DNA from: Burkholderiaceae bacterium
Lineage (GTDB): Bacteria > Pseudomonadota > Gammaproteobacteria > Burkholderiales > Burkholderiaceae_A
Assembly: GCA_018882795.1 (NCBI GenBank)
Contig: VERJ01000001.1
Coordinates: 62,001-126,000, forward strand
DNA length: 64,000 nucleotides
Reading direction: 5' to 3'
The notes beneath the pieces are model-generated. The model was not told the DNA's origin. It saw nothing but the letters and a program-made list of their open reading frames with translations, and searched no databases. Within the stretch, counting starts at the first letter, position 1. Every line of letters begins with the position of its first letter. This document shows, piece after piece, positions 9,574 to 19,566 of this stretch. The translations under genes and the position numbers were made by a program.

Positions 9574-10251
9574 ATGGCCGGTGAAACCATCCTGATCATC
9601 GAAGACGATCCCCAGATTGCCCAGGCCATGGTCTATCGTTTAAGGGCCGAGGGCTACACCCCGCTTCATGCCGCCAACACTGCACAGGCCAATACGCAAC
9701 TGGCGCTCGGGGCGCCAGATCTGGTGGTGCTGGATATCGGCCTGCCTGGCGAAGACGGGTTTAGCTGGCTTTCTGGACAGTCGCATCTGACGAAGACGCT
9801 ACCGATCCTGATGCTCACGGCGCGTGGCACCACAGAAGATAAGGTCAAGGGCCTGGGCCTAGGCGCGGATGACTATCTCACCAAACCGTTTGAGTTTGCG
9901 GAACTATTGGCACGCATTCAGGCCGTGCTCAGGCGCAGGCCGCCCCGCGAAGACAACACCCTGAAGCTTGGCAACCTGATGCTGAGACTAAATGAAAAAC
10001 GCGCCTGCATTGATGGCGATGATGTGGACCTCTCACCAAGGGAATATGATGTCTTAACCATTCTTGCTGAACAGCCACATCATGTGATCAGTAAGGCACA
10101 GATTCTGCAGCATCTGGCTGATCGGGACCTGCGTGCCGCCGATCTGAATGATTCCGCTATTGAAGTAATCGTGCACCGCATGCGCAAAAAGCTGGAACGC
10201 TCCAACGTGCAGATCGAAACAGCACGCGGATTTGGTTATGTATTGAAATAA
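9574..10251 (+). CDS. OmpR-family response regulator (TctD/QseB-like)
   Basis: DNA-binding response regulator of 225 residues. The N-terminal receiver domain has the acidic pocket E10-D11-D12, phospho-acceptor D54 in VVLDIGLPGEDGF, and the conserved Lys in LTKPFEF. The C-terminal winged helix carries LSPREYDVL and ends with VHRMRKKLE and the RGFGYVLK hairpin. It is six bases upstream of its kinase and divergent from the metal efflux operon, so control of that operon is the natural inference. Confidence 0.92.
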   Translation: MAGETILIIEDDPQIAQAMVYRLRAEGYTPLHAANTAQANTQLALGAPDLVVLDIGLPGEDGFSWLSGQSHLTKTLPILMLTARGTTEDKVKGLGLGADDYLTKPFEFAELLARIQAVLRRRPPREDNTLKLGNLMLRLNEKRACIDGDDVDLSPREYDVLTILAEQPHHVISKAQILQHLADRDLRAADLNDSAIEVIVHRMRKKLERSNVQIETARGFGYVLK

Positions 10252-10257
10252 TTCGGC

Positions 10258-11685
10258 ATGAGTTCCAGCTCCGCACCCAGCCTACGATCAACACTCCTGC
10301 GATGGCTGCTGCCCGTGTTATTGGGATCCATGCTGATCTCCGGAGGGTTATCCTATTTTGGCGCCCAGTACTATGCCAATCAGGTCTATGACCGGGTGCT
10401 GGTCGATACCCTCAATGGTCTTGCAAGCCGAGTGCTGGTGCGTGATGGTCGGGTGGTCTTTGATTTCCCTGAGGCCGCCCAGAAAATTTTCGAGTGGGAT
10501 ATTGACGATGCCGCTTATTTCCACATCGAGGGCAGAAAACGTGGCCATATCGCTGGCCAGACTGACCTGGAAGCCGCAAATTTTCGTGCAGAGTTGTCAG
10601 GAGTGGGCGCTCAACTCTGGAACAGCACCTATCGGCAGCGCAGGATTCGTGCCGCTGCCAAGGTGATCCGGCTGCCCGGTATTGATGATGATATTCGGGT
10701 AGTTGTTGCCGAGACCACCAACTCGCGCGAGCTCGTCACCCGCGAGATCTTCTTGACCGTGCTGACGCCACAGGCCGTGCTGATCTTACTGGCTGTGCTG
10801 ATCGTCTGGCAGACCATGCGCCGTGCGATCTCACCCATATCAGAGGCGGCGCGCGATCTGGAACAACGTACACAGCACACCCAAGAACTCCTTGACGACT
10901 CGCAGATCCCGCAGGAAATACGACCGCTCACCACCGCACTGAATTCTCTGCTCAATCGACTGCAACAGGCCTTAGCACTACAAAAGCAGTTTGTTGCAGA
11001 CGCCGCCCATCAGCTGCGCACACCGCTTACTGCGCTGAAGCTGCATCTGGAGAACGCGCTGATGGCCCAGCGCGTTGAGGATATCCGGCCAATGCTGGAG
11101 CAAATCAAAATCGCTACCGACCGGGCCACGCGCCTGACGCAGCAGCTGCTAACGCTGGCGGAATCCGAAGAACAGCTCTTGCGTGGCCAACGGGAAACTT
11201 TCGATTTATCACGCCTATTATGCGAGATCCGAGACCTCTGGCAGCCCAGGGCAGCCCAGCGCGATATCGGCCTTTTCCTGGACACAGCATCCAGTGGCAA
11301 GGCTATTCAGATCACAAGCCATCGGGATTTATTGACCCAGGTATTGGATAACCTGATCGATAACGCTCTGCGCTACTGCCCGCCCGGATCAGATATCCAT
11401 CTGGCTCTAGAGCAGCCTTCATCGGAACAGATTCGCATCCTGGTCCAGGACAATGGGCCAGGGATTGCAGCCTCTGAACGCGGCCTGGTGATCCGGCGGT
11501 TTTATCGCGGCGATCAATCGCCAACATTCAATGACCATACCCCGACCGGCAGCGGACTGGGCCTGGCGATCGCGCATGAAATCATGAGCAGGTTGGGCGG
11601 CACCCTGGCGATCATGGATGGCCATGCCGGCCGTGGCACCACGATTGTGCTGACACTGCTGCCAACCGACACTGAAAAAACATAA
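10258..11685 (+). CDS. Sensor histidine kinase, TctE-like
   Basis: Membrane histidine kinase of 475 residues. Two membrane segments (about 12-36 and 165-185) flank a periplasmic domain of the 2CSK_N type found in TctE (RDGRVVFDFPEAA). A linker leads to the H-box FVADAAHQLRTPL with H251, and the C-terminal ATPase domain has N-box DNLIDNALRYCPPG and G boxes DNGPGI and GSGLGLAI. TctE kinases sense tricarboxylates, whereas this one lies beside metal efflux genes, so its signal is uncertain. Confidence 0.9.
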   Translation: MSSSSAPSLRSTLLRWLLPVLLGSMLISGGLSYFGAQYYANQVYDRVLVDTLNGLASRVLVRDGRVVFDFPEAAQKIFEWDIDDAAYFHIEGRKRGHIAGQTDLEAANFRAELSGVGAQLWNSTYRQRRIRAAAKVIRLPGIDDDIRVVVAETTNSRELVTREIFLTVLTPQAVLILLAVLIVWQTMRRAISPISEAARDLEQRTQHTQELLDDSQIPQEIRPLTTALNSLLNRLQQALALQKQFVADAAHQLRTPLTALKLHLENALMAQRVEDIRPMLEQIKIATDRATRLTQQLLTLAESEEQLLRGQRETFDLSRLLCEIRDLWQPRAAQRDIGLFLDTASSGKAIQITSHRDLLTQVLDNLIDNALRYCPPGSDIHLALEQPSSEQIRILVQDNGPGIAASERGLVIRRFYRGDQSPTFNDHTPTGSGLGLAIAHEIMSRLGGTLAIMDGHAGRGTTIVLTLLPTDTEKT

Positions 11686-11769
11686 GCCTATTCAGCGCAT
11701 CTAAACGGACCGGCCGACTTGATGTGATGGAGCAGGCCAACCCTGGGGAAGCAGCTATTGAACGGGGTT

Positions 11770-12246
11770 CTAACGATGGTTTTGAAAATTCTCGACCGTC
11801 TCAACCAAATTTACTAAGTCCTCGTACAACATTCGGTCCTCGTGGAAAAAATACTCGATTGCGCGCTGAGTGAACAGATAGCCCCTCTTCCCGCCCTCCT
11901 TCTCCACGACAAGTCTTAAATCCACCATTTTCTTAAGTTTGCGCCGTACCGTTTCCCTTGGGCGACGTGAAATTTCAGCCAGCGACAATGCGCTGACCGG
12001 CACCAGCTCGATATGTTGAAGTTCTTCGACAGTGATTTGTCGATGGACGAGACGACGAATATTCGCAGGATTGTAAAAATTTGCCGCATTCAGCTCGCCC
12101 AACTGATAAAACAACGCTGCACATTCAGCATCGTAATCAAACAATGCCTGATGTCGCCTAAAAGCGGTGCCAAAGGTCTTCCCCACCAGGAATCCAAATA
12201 GGGGATAAAGCGGGATCCATTCCTCGAGTGTCAGGTTTTTTTTCAT
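11770..12246 (-). CDS. Putative winged-helix regulator
   Basis: Protein of 158 residues, not recognised by name. The C-terminal half looks like a winged helix-turn-helix: residues about 85-140 contain SLAEISRRPRETVRRKLKKM as the helix-turn-helix and a wing EKEGGKRGYLF. The N-terminal half is helical with no clear ligand pocket. It is divergent from the Sel1 gene across 164 bases that are noticeably AT-richer than their surroundings. Possibly an autoregulated transcription factor; targets unknown. Confidence 0.55.
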   Translation of the reverse strand: MKKNLTLEEWIPLYPLFGFLVGKTFGTAFRRHQALFDYDAECAALFYQLGELNAANFYNPANIRRLVHRQITVEELQHIELVPVSALSLAEISRRPRETVRRKLKKMVDLRLVVEKEGGKRGYLFTQRAIEYFFHEDRMLYEDLVNLVETVENFQNHR

Positions 12247-12410
12247 TTAACGAGGTTAATCAAAAAACGTTGTGGCTTGAAACTCATATCGAGTAGCAGG
12301 GTACTCATTTTGGGTAATTTGTACAGGAAGCTCAAAATCCCCCGAGATATTCTTAAGCTGACTTCTTCTTCCCTCTTCCACGAGGGACGCAACAATTACT
12401 GATCGGAATC

Positions 12411-13097
12411 ATGGGATATCTCGGACTAGAGGAAGCAGAACGCGCGATCACGCTTGGCGCCTATCACCAGGCATTTGAAATATTTATGGCCATGGTGGAA
12501 TCGGGCGAAGACCCGGCGTTTTACAAGCTTTGTAAAATGACACTACTCGGTCAGTTAAACGACGAGGAACGCAATTTTTTTGTGAGGCGACTATTTCAGG
12601 ATATTGAGCAGGGTAACGGAGTTGCAGCATTTAATGCGGGAGTCTTGTACTCCAGAGGCATTGGGTTCCCACTCAATCTGTCTAAAGCGGTTGACATGTT
12701 CAATCAGGCGATTGCCAACAACGTTACTGAAGGCTATCTTGCTCTGGCAAAGCTCTATATGTTAAATCGGGAACAGATTCCCCTTGCCAGCACCGAAAAT
12801 ATCGTTTCCTTGCTGGAGCGTGGGGCGAAAGCTGGATCGGTAGACTGCGCTTTTACCCTCGGAAAGCATTACACGCAGGGTGACTTTCTTCAACGCAACA
12901 TTCCCGAAGCATTCAAGTTTCTCTATTTGGCAGCACTCCAGGGGCACGAAGAAGCAAAGCGCTCCCTCATGGTGATACAGGCACTGCATCCGAAAGACCC
13001 GTTCGAGCAAGAGCAGCGCGCGGCCAAGGAGATGCTCTACCGAATACAGAATCCGTACGACCATCCCGATCACGGCGAGGACTTTATCGGTCGGTAA
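12411..13097 (+). CDS. Sel1-like repeat protein
   Basis: Protein of 228 residues built from helical Sel1/TPR-like repeats. Clear examples are AAFNAGVLYSRGIGFPLNLSKA, followed by a degenerate repeat, and CAFTLGKHYTQGDFLQRNIPEA. No signal peptide is visible, so it is probably cytoplasmic. Such repeats act as protein-protein scaffolds; no partner can be named. It lies between the winged-helix gene and the tRNA cluster, and its first codon follows a lower-GC leader. Confidence 0.65.
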   Translation: MGYLGLEEAERAITLGAYHQAFEIFMAMVESGEDPAFYKLCKMTLLGQLNDEERNFFVRRLFQDIEQGNGVAAFNAGVLYSRGIGFPLNLSKAVDMFNQAIANNVTEGYLALAKLYMLNREQIPLASTENIVSLLERGAKAGSVDCAFTLGKHYTQGDFLQRNIPEAFKFLYLAALQGHEEAKRSLMVIQALHPKDPFEQEQRAAKEMLYRIQNPYDHPDHGEDFIGR

Positions 13098-13128
13098 TTG
13101 CTTCGGGAGGAATCTAAGGTTTAGGTTT

Positions 13129-13205
13129 TGGGGTGGCCGATGGGACTCGAACCCACGACAGCCGGAATCACAATCCGGGACTCTACCAACTGAGCTACGG
13201 CCACC
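13129..13205 (-). tRNA. tRNA-His (GTG)
   Basis: The minus strand folds as a tRNA with anticodon loop TTGTGAT. The acceptor has the histidine-specific extra 5' G, C discriminator and an encoded CCA. The D arm is AGCTCAGTTGGTAGAG and the T arm GGGTTCGAGTCCC. Third of three tRNA genes transcribed leftward. Confidence 0.97.
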
Positions 13206-13236
13206 ACTGAACTGCTTTTCATCCTACCAACAGGAC

Positions 13237-13313
13237 TGGCCTGCCGGGAGGGAATCGAACCCCCGACCTACAGCTTAGAAGGCTGTTGCTCTATCCGACT
13301 GAGCTACCGGCAG
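13237..13313 (-). tRNA. tRNA-Arg (TCT)
   Basis: Anticodon loop CTTCTAA, acceptor CTGCCGG/CCGGCAG with encoded CCA, T arm GGGGTTCGATTCCC. Sits 31 bases upstream of tRNA-His on the same strand. Confidence 0.97.
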
Positions 13314-13353
13314 GAGGTCGGTGTACCACCAGGGTGAGTAATACTGCACATCC

Positions 13354-13430
13354 TGGTCGGGGTGGAGAGATTCGAACTCCCGACCCTCTGCTCCCAAAGC
13401 AGATGCGCTACCAGACTGCGCTACACCCCG
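13354..13430 (-). tRNA. tRNA-Pro (TGG)
   Basis: Anticodon loop TTTGGGA, acceptor CGGGGTG/CACCCCG with encoded CCA, T arm GGAGTTCGAATCTC. First of the Pro-Arg-His group, lying 32 bases after the pstB stop on the same strand. Confidence 0.97.
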
Positions 13431-13462
13431 AAGAGCGCTGGATTATAGCAGTTGTGAGACGC

Positions 13463-14239
13463 TCAGCCAAAGCGGCCGGTGATGTAATCCTCGGTCTCTT
13501 GGCGCTTGGGTTTGATGAAGATTTCGTCGGTTTTTCCGAACTCAATCATCTCCCCTAGATACATGTAGGCCGTGTAATCCGATACGCGGGCGGCCTGCTG
13601 CATATTGTGGGTCACGATCGCTACCGTGTAGTCGGTCTTCAGTTCATGGACCAGCTCTTCCACCTTGGCCGTGGAAATCGGATCCAGCGCCGATGTCGGC
13701 TCATCTAACAAAATCACCGAGGGCTTGACCGCTACAGATCGGGCAATGCACAGGCGCTGCTGCTGACCGCCAGAGAGCGCCAGGCCGCTCTGATTCAGTT
13801 TATCTTTGACTTCCCCCCAGAGGGCAGTCTTGGTCAGGGCCCACTCCACCCGGGCATCCATCTCGCCCTTCGAGAGGGGCTCATAGAGCCGCACCCCGAA
13901 GGCAATGTTTTCATAAATGGACATCGGAAATGGCGTTGGCTTTTGAAACACCATGCCAATCTGGGCCCGCAAGAGATTCAGATCCTGTTTGGGATCCAGA
14001 ATGTTCTTGCCATAAAAATTAATCTCGCCCTCTGCTCGCTGGCCAGGATAGAGGCTATACATGCGGTTCAAGGTACGCAGCAGCGTGGACTTGCCGCAGC
14101 CAGATGGTCCGATGAAGGCGGTAACCTTGTGCTCGGCAATATCCAGATTGATGTCTTTCAGCCCCTGAAACTTGCCGTAAAAGAAGTTGAGCTGGCGAAT
14201 GGAGAGCGCCGCATTGAAGTTGTGTTCTGTATTTTGCAT
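13463..14239 (-). CDS. pstB: Phosphate ABC transporter ATP-binding protein PstB
   Basis: ATPase subunit of the high-affinity phosphate importer, 258 residues. Walker A is [17 protein letters not shown], the ABC signature LSGGQQQRL, and Walker [14 protein letters not shown]; the H-loop is IVTHNM. It binds the PstAC membrane pair at the cytoplasmic face. It is last in pstSCAB and is followed by tRNA genes instead of phoU. Confidence 0.97.
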   Translation of the reverse strand: MQNTEHNFNAALSIRQLNFFYGKFQGLKDINLDIAEHKVTAFIGPSGCGKSTLLRTLNRMYSLYPGQRAEGEINFYGKNILDPKQDLNLLRAQIGMVFQKPTPFPMSIYENIAFGVRLYEPLSKGEMDARVEWALTKTALWGEVKDKLNQSGLALSGGQQQRLCIARSVAVKPSVILLDEPTSALDPISTAKVEELVHELKTDYTVAIVTHNMQQAARVSDYTAYMYLGEMIEFGKTDEIFIKPKRQETEDYITGRFG

Positions 14240-14263
14240 CTTGATTTGCTCTCTTCCGAATCT

Positions 14264-15118
14264 CTAGCGCTGGCCCTTTTCCCTGAAAAACACCCGCGCC
14301 ACAATGTTTAATCCCAGCACAGCAAGCGTAATCAGTAGCGCGCCACCCCAGGCCAGTCGAACCCAGTTGTCGTAAGGGCTCATGGCAAACTGGAAAATAA
14401 CCACCGGCAGATTGGCCATCGGCGCGTTCATGTTAGTGGAGAAGAACTGGTTATTCAGAGCTGTGAATAGCAGAGGCGCGGTCTCGCCGCTGATTCGGGC
14501 AACGGCCAATAATAGGCCCGTAATCACGCCGGCTCGAGCGGCCCGCAGGGTGACAAAGGTGGCCACCTTCCAACGCGGTGCCCCGAGTGCAAAGGCGGCC
14601 TCCCGCAGACTTCCAGGCACCAGACGCAACATGTTCTCGGTCGTGCGCAACACCACAGGAATCGCAATCAGGCAGAGGGCGACGCTGCCGGCCCAGCCCG
14701 AGAAGTGCTTTACCTGAGCCACCAGAATCGCATAAACAAAGAGCCCCAATACAATCGATGGCGCACTGAGCATGATATCGGTGACAAAACGTGTCAGTGA
14801 TGCGGTCTTGCTTTCATCCCCGAACTCGGCGAGATAAACACCCGCAAATACGCCGATCGGTGTACTGACAAAAGTCGTGACGGCGATCATCATGAGGCTG
14901 CCCACAATGGCATTGGCCAGGCCGCCGCCATCCGAGCCCGGGGCCGGGGTGGACTCGGTGAACAGGGCCCAATTGAGCGCCGAGAATCCATTGCCAAACA
15001 GAATCACCAGGATCCATAACAACACAAAAAGGCCCAGGGCCATAGCGCTCATGGACAGCGTCAGACCAATGGTGTTCGCAAGCTTACGGCGCCGATAGAG
15101 ATTCTGATTGACGTTCAT
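14264..15118 (-). CDS. pstA: Phosphate ABC transporter permease PstA
   Basis: Membrane permease of 284 residues with six predicted helices and the ABC coupling motif region [19 protein letters not shown]. It pairs with PstC to form the phosphate channel. Its start overlaps the pstC stop by four bases, and pstB follows after 24 bases. Confidence 0.96.
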   Translation of the reverse strand: MNVNQNLYRRRKLANTIGLTLSMSAMALGLFVLLWILVILFGNGFSALNWALFTESTPAPGSDGGGLANAIVGSLMMIAVTTFVSTPIGVFAGVYLAEFGDESKTASLTRFVTDIMLSAPSIVLGLFVYAILVAQVKHFSGWAGSVALCLIAIPVVLRTTENMLRLVPGSLREAAFALGAPRWKVATFVTLRAARAGVITGLLLAVARISGETAPLLFTALNNQFFSTNMNAPMANLPVVIFQFAMSPYDNWVRLAWGGALLITLAVLGLNIVARVFFREKGQR

Positions 15119-16098
15119 GTTTTGGCCCCCTTGGCCCGCTCTGTGCGAACAATCAATATCTTCGCGAGTGACAGCACCACAAAGGTAATCACGAACAACA
15201 AGAATCCCAGGGCAAATAAGGTGTTGAGGTGGAAATCACTGGCCTCGCCAAACTCGTTGGCCAGTGTGGAGGCGATGGAGGTGCCCGGTGCGAACAGAGA
15301 GGGGAGCAGCCGCTGGGAATTGCCAATCACAAAGGTCACCGCCATGGTTTCACCAAGCGCACGGCCAAGGCCCAGCATAATGCCGCCGATCACCCCTTTG
15401 TTGGTGTAAGGCAGCACGACATAGCGGACCACTTCCCATGTGGTGCAGCCAAGGCCATAAGCGGATTCACGCAGAATCGGCGGCACGATCTCGAAAACAT
15501 CCCGCATCACCGCCGCGATAAAAGGCAGCACCATAAAGGCCAGAATAATCCCTGCTGCCAGAATTCCGATGCCATTGGTGGCGCCACCAAACAGCGGGCC
15601 AATCAGAGGCATCTGGCCTAAAGTGGACTGCAATGCCGGCTGTCCGTACTCGGCAAACAATGGGGCGAAAATAAAGAGGCCAAACATGCCATAGATGATG
15701 GAAGGCACGGCCGCCAGCAGTTCAATGGCCATACCCAGGGGGCGGCGCAGCCAGACAGGGCAGGTCTCGGTGAGAAACAGTGCTATGCCAAAAGACAGCG
15801 GTACGGCAATCACCAAGGCGATGGTGGCACTCGCGACAGTGCCATAAATCGCAATCAGTGCGCCGAATTCCTCATTGATGATGTCCCACTCAATGCGCCA
15901 GAGAAACTCGATGCCAAACTTCTGAAATGCCGGCCAGGCATTCACGGCCAGCGACAGCAAAATGCCGGCCAGCGAGACCAACACCAGCAATGAAAAGATC
16001 ATCGTGATCTTGTGGAACAACCAATCCTGGGACCGTTGGGTCTTCACTACAGCAAGCCGGCGTTGCGCAAGGGCCTGCGTTTCGGCGGTGGGATTCAT
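15115..16098 (-). CDS. pstC: Phosphate ABC transporter permease PstC
   Basis: Permease partner of PstA, 327 residues from the chosen ATG. That ATG has a GGAG site five bases upstream; an in-frame TTG five codons earlier lacks one. Six predicted helices, with the coupling loop [20 protein letters not shown]. Conserved loop ALFLTETCP is visible. Located between pstS and pstA. Confidence 0.95.
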   Translation of the reverse strand: MNPTAETQALAQRRLAVVKTQRSQDWLFHKITMIFSLLVLVSLAGILLSLAVNAWPAFQKFGIEFLWRIEWDIINEEFGALIAIYGTVASATIALVIAVPLSFGIALFLTETCPVWLRRPLGMAIELLAAVPSIIYGMFGLFIFAPLFAEYGQPALQSTLGQMPLIGPLFGGATNGIGILAAGIILAFMVLPFIAAVMRDVFEIVPPILRESAYGLGCTTWEVVRYVVLPYTNKGVIGGIMLGLGRALGETMAVTFVIGNSQRLLPSLFAPGTSIASTLANEFGEASDFHLNTLFALGFLLFVITFVVLSLAKILIVRTERAKGAKT

Positions 16099-16178
16099 AG
16101 ACGCTCCAGACAAGACAGATGGTGGGTGGCGAAACGACTGTTATTTTGACAGACCGCTTCGCCAGACCGAATCCCGGT

Positions 16179-17207
16179 TTATTTAAGGCTGATCTGAGTC
16201 CAGACTTTGTCAGCGATCGCCTTGGTCAGCGCATCCGGCAGGGCCACATAGTCAAGTTCTTCGGCCATTTTCCTGCCGTTTTTAAACGACCAGTCGAAGA
16301 ATTTGATTGCATCGGCGGCAGCTGCCTTATCGGTCGGGTTCTTGTACATCAACACAAAGGTTGCGCCCGTAATCGGCCAGGCGGCGGCGCCCTTCTGGTT
16401 GACCAGAGAGATTCCCATGCCGGGAGTGCCAAACCAGTCGGCATTGGCGGCAGCAGCTGCAAAGGTCGTGTCGTCGGGATCGACATACATGCCGTTACGG
16501 TTCTCAAGTTTGGCGTGAGGAATCTTGTTCTTTTTTGCATAAGCGTATTCGACATAGCCGATTGCGCCCTTGACGCGTGAGACATTGGCGGCAACCCCCT
16601 CGTTGCCTTTACCGCCCACGGAACTGGCGGCAGGCCATTTCACCGCAGCACCTTTGCCCACTTTTTCGGCCCAAGACTTACTCACCTCGTTGAGATAATC
16701 AGTAAAAATGAAGGTTGTACCGGAGCCATCCGCACGGTGGACCACTGTGATGGCCTGCTCAGGAAGTTTCTTGCCCGGATTGAGCGCTGCGATTTTCGGA
16801 TCATTCCATTTCGCAATCGAGCCCATGAAGATGTCAGCCAATACCGGGCCAGTCAGTCGCAGGTCGCCGGGCTTAAAGCCCTCGAGATTGATCACTGGCA
16901 CCACGCCACCCAAGACGGTGGGAAACTGCACGAGGCCTTCGCTATTGAGCTCATCACCTTTGAGCGGCGCGTCCGTGCCGCCGAAAGTCACGGTCTTGGC
17001 CTTGATCTGGCGAATGCCGCCAGAGGATCCGATGGACTGGTAGTTCAGGCCAACATTGGTCGTTTTTTTATAGGCCTCAGCCCACTTCGCATAGATGGGA
17101 TAAGGGAAAGTTGCGCCGGCCCCAGTGATGTCTGCCGCCCGGGCGGAGGCACCAATGCCCGCCAACACCGCGGCGGCGGCCACCAGAAATTTCTTGATTG
17201 AGAGCAT
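16179..17207 (-). CDS. pstS: Phosphate-binding periplasmic protein PstS
   Basis: Periplasmic phosphate receptor of 342 residues. The signal peptide ends ASARAAD, and the mature protein begins with ITGAGATFPYPIYAKW. Phosphate-contact motifs are present: YQSIGSSGGI and HRADGSGTTFIFTDYL. It is the first gene of pstSCAB. Upstream are a hairpin and a candidate Pho box, consistent with induction at low phosphate. Confidence 0.97.
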   Translation of the reverse strand: MLSIKKFLVAAAAVLAGIGASARAADITGAGATFPYPIYAKWAEAYKKTTNVGLNYQSIGSSGGIRQIKAKTVTFGGTDAPLKGDELNSEGLVQFPTVLGGVVPVINLEGFKPGDLRLTGPVLADIFMGSIAKWNDPKIAALNPGKKLPEQAITVVHRADGSGTTFIFTDYLNEVSKSWAEKVGKGAAVKWPAASSVGGKGNEGVAANVSRVKGAIGYVEYAYAKKNKIPHAKLENRNGMYVDPDDTTFAAAAANADWFGTPGMGISLVNQKGAAAWPITGATFVLMYKNPTDKAAAADAIKFFDWSFKNGRKMAEELDYVALPDALTKAIADKVWTQISLK

Positions 17208-17241
17208 GTTTGAGGGTTCCTATTGAACAGTTGTCTATGAG

Positions 17242-17263
17242 TGAAGTCCTCTTCCGGACTTCA
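17242..17263 (-). promoter_or_regulatory. pstS: Hairpin in the pstS leader
   Basis: A perfect 8-bp stem (TGAAGTCC / GGACTTCA) with a 6-nt loop lies about 35 bases before the pstS ATG. There is no T-tract, so it is not a typical terminator. It may stabilise the abundant pstS message or separate it from glmM readthrough. Confidence 0.45.
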
Positions 17264-17285
17264 GGACGAGACTCTAGCCGTGCAA

Positions 17286-17303
17286 TGTTTCAGGCAGATG
17301 ACA
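17286..17303 (-). promoter_or_regulatory. pstS: Candidate Pho box upstream of pstS
   Basis: On the minus strand TGTCATC and TGAAACA stand 11 bp apart. The first half matches the PhoB consensus TGTCAT well; the second is weaker. Position about 80 bases before the pstS start is appropriate for PhoB activation. Confidence 0.45.
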
Positions 17304-17321
17304 ACCGGGTTGGATTGGCCC

Positions 17322-18692
17322 TCAGGCGGGCTGAGCGGCAAAGGCCTGGGCGACCTCGTGGGCCGTGTCTTGGGCCAAAGTTGCATCCTTGGCCTCGACC
17401 ATCACCCTGACCACGGGCTCAGTACCCGAGGCACGCACCAGGAGCCTGCCCTGGCCAGCAAGGCGTTTCTGGGCGTCCGCACAGGCCTGCACGACTCGGG
17501 GCGATTTCTGCCAATCCAGATCAGCGGGCACGCGAACATTGATCAAAGTCTGGGGATAGGACTCCAAATCGGACACCAGCCGATCAAGCGGCTGCTGGAA
17601 GCGGACAATCGCCGCCAACACCTGCAGGGCGCTCACGATGCCATCACCCGTGGTGTGCTGATCCAGGCAGAGAATATGGCCGGAGGACTCCCCTCCGAGA
17701 CTCCAGCCGGTCTCTTTGAGCATTTCCATCACATAGCGATCTCCGACCTTCGAGCGGCGAAAATCAATATGTAGGCGACCCATCGCCCGCTCAAATCCGA
17801 GGTTGGTCATGAGGGTGCCCACCACACCCGAGACCGATTCAACGCCCACATGCTTCACACGGTCTTTGACGATCACATAGAGCAGTTGATCACCATCAAA
17901 AATCCTGCCCGAGCGATCCACCATGATGAGCCGATCACCGTCACCATCCAGCGCAATGCCGTAATCCGCGCCCTCCGCCTGCACTCGGGTCGCAAGTGAG
18001 TTCGGATGGGTGGCCCCGACTCCCGCATTGATATTAAAGCCATCGGGCTCGTGGCCAATGACGATGACTTCAGCACCCAGTTCATGAAAAACAGGCGGTG
18101 CAACGTGATAAGCGGCACCGTGGGCGCAATCGACCACCAGCTTCAGGCCACGCAAGGACAGACTGGAGGGAAAAGTGTTTTTGCAGAACTCAATGTAGCG
18201 TCCGGAAGCATCTTCCAAGCGACGAGCCTTGCCGAGATCGGCTGAGGCCACACAGCCCATCGGATGATCAATGGCGGTCTCGATCTCTTTCTCAATTGCA
18301 TCGGAGAGTTTCTCTCCCTGGCCATCAAAAAATTTGATGCCGTTGTCATCGAAGGGATTGTGCGAAGCACTGATCACAATGCCAGCCGATAGCCGAAGCG
18401 CCCGTGTCAAATAAGCCACGGCGGGCGTAGGCATAGGGCCCACGAGCAATACATCCACCCCCGCTGCACTGAACCCAGACTCGAGAGCTGACTCCAGCAT
18501 ATAGCCCGATATCCGCGTGTCCTTGCCAATCAGTACTGTCGGATGAACAGGCCGGCTACCCGCGGCTGTCCTGGCCCTTGCGGCCAACACGCGGCCCGCA
18601 GCAAAACCAAGCCTGAGGACAAAATCCGGAGTGACTGGCGGCTTGCCGACCGTGCCACGGATGCCATCGGTTCCAAAGTATTTCCGGCTCAT
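17322..18692 (-). CDS. glmM: Phosphoglucosamine mutase
   Basis: Converts glucosamine-6-phosphate to glucosamine-1-phosphate for peptidoglycan and LPS precursor synthesis. Protein of 456 residues with start [13 protein letters not shown]. The catalytic serine is in [11 protein letters not shown] (Ser110), the metal loop in DGDGDR, and the phosphate-binding loop in RASGTEP. Follows folP by one base, so the two are probably co-translated. Confidence 0.97.
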   Translation of the reverse strand: MSRKYFGTDGIRGTVGKPPVTPDFVLRLGFAAGRVLAARARTAAGSRPVHPTVLIGKDTRISGYMLESALESGFSAAGVDVLLVGPMPTPAVAYLTRALRLSAGIVISASHNPFDDNGIKFFDGQGEKLSDAIEKEIETAIDHPMGCVASADLGKARRLEDASGRYIEFCKNTFPSSLSLRGLKLVVDCAHGAAYHVAPPVFHELGAEVIVIGHEPDGFNINAGVGATHPNSLATRVQAEGADYGIALDGDGDRLIMVDRSGRIFDGDQLLYVIVKDRVKHVGVESVSGVVGTLMTNLGFERAMGRLHIDFRRSKVGDRYVMEMLKETGWSLGGESSGHILCLDQHTTGDGIVSALQVLAAIVRFQQPLDRLVSDLESYPQTLINVRVPADLDWQKSPRVVQACADAQKRLAGQGRLLVRASGTEPVVRVMVEAKDATLAQDTAHEVAQAFAAQPA

Positions 18693-18693
18693 G

Positions 18694-19566
18694 TCAGGAT
18701 TCTAATGCGGCCCAGGCCTTGAGCGCATCGACGGTCTCGCGCACGTCATGCACGCGCAAAAACTGGGCGCCGTGGGCGGTCGCCCAGAGCGCCACTGCCA
18801 CGCTGCCCGCAACCCGGCGGGACGGATCCTGCTGGCCGGTAATCTCCCCGATCATGCGTTTGCGTGATACCCCCACCAGAACGGGCGCAATCCCAGCCAT
18901 CACTGACAAGGCTTTCAGTAGGGCAATGTTGTGCGCCAGTGTTTTACCAAAACCAAAGCCGGGGTCAATGAGAAGACGATGCTGATCAACGCCAAGCTGA
19001 AGAAAGCGATCACGTTGCGCAGTCAGAAACCCGGTCACCTCTGCAACCACATCCTCATAAGTTGGATCCTGTTGCATGGTGGCCGGTTCGCCAAGCATAT
19101 GCATGATGCATAGACCACAGGAGGAATTTGCCGCGATATCGATTGCCTGCGGATCCCGAAAACCATTGACATCGTTGATCAGATCCACCCCTGCCGCGAT
19201 CACTTGCTGCATCACCTGTGGCCTGCGGGTGTCGACAGAGATGGGTACGCCAAACGATACCGCCCTCTCCACCACGGGCATGATGCGATCAAGCTCTTCC
19301 TGAATACTGACAGGGGCCGCGCCGGGCCGGGTGGATTCGCCGCCGATATCCAGGATATCGGCGCCCTCTTCGATCAGGCGCTGAGCATGGGCAATCGCTC
19401 TTTGGGCATTGATCCCTCCACCCGAATTCATGAACTGACCACCATCGGAAAAGGAATCCGGTGTGACATTCACGATGCCCATGACCAGGGGCCGATTGAG
19501 CGTGAGCCGGTAGCGGCCACAAATGAAAACCGGCGGATGTTCCGCCGGTTGTGTGAAGCCAATCAC
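18694..19566 (-). CDS. folP: Dihydropteroate synthase
   Basis: Condenses p-aminobenzoate with dihydropterin pyrophosphate in folate synthesis; target of sulfonamides. Motifs: [26 protein letters not shown], and DPGFGFGKT. The open frame extends upstream into ftsH, but that extension is Arg/Pro-rich shadow coding. The GTG at 19566, five bases past the ftsH stop, gives 290 residues and the normal N-terminal strand ([11 protein letters not shown]). This start is probable, not certain, because a perfect hairpin lies over the first codons and no strong Shine-Dalgarno is seen. Confidence 0.93.
   Translation of the reverse strand: MIGFTQPAEHPPVFICGRYRLTLNRPLVMGIVNVTPDSFSDGGQFMNSGGGINAQRAIAHAQRLIEEGADILDIGGESTRPGAAPVSIQEELDRIMPVVERAVSFGVPISVDTRRPQVMQQVIAAGVDLINDVNGFRDPQAIDIAANSSCGLCIMHMLGEPATMQQDPTYEDVVAEVTGFLTAQRDRFLQLGVDQHRLLIDPGFGFGKTLAHNIALLKALSVMAGIAPVLVGVSRKRMIGEITGQQDPSRRVAGSVAVALWATAHGAQFLRVHDVRETVDALKAWAALES
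19528..19550 (-). terminator. Strong hairpin at the ftsH/folP junction
   Basis: A perfect 10-bp palindrome (AACCGGCGGA / TCCGCCGGTT, 3-nt loop) lies 21 bases beyond the ftsH stop, and on the minus strand it runs into TTTTCATTT. It resembles an intrinsic terminator with a short T-tract, yet falls inside the first codons of folP as modelled. It may reduce transcription into folP-glmM or gate folP translation. Confidence 0.5.

Noticed and set aside
13129..13430. CRISPR-like array from repeated tRNA segments
   Set aside because: The repeated TTCGA-type stretches are tRNA T-arms with different anticodons and unequal spacing.
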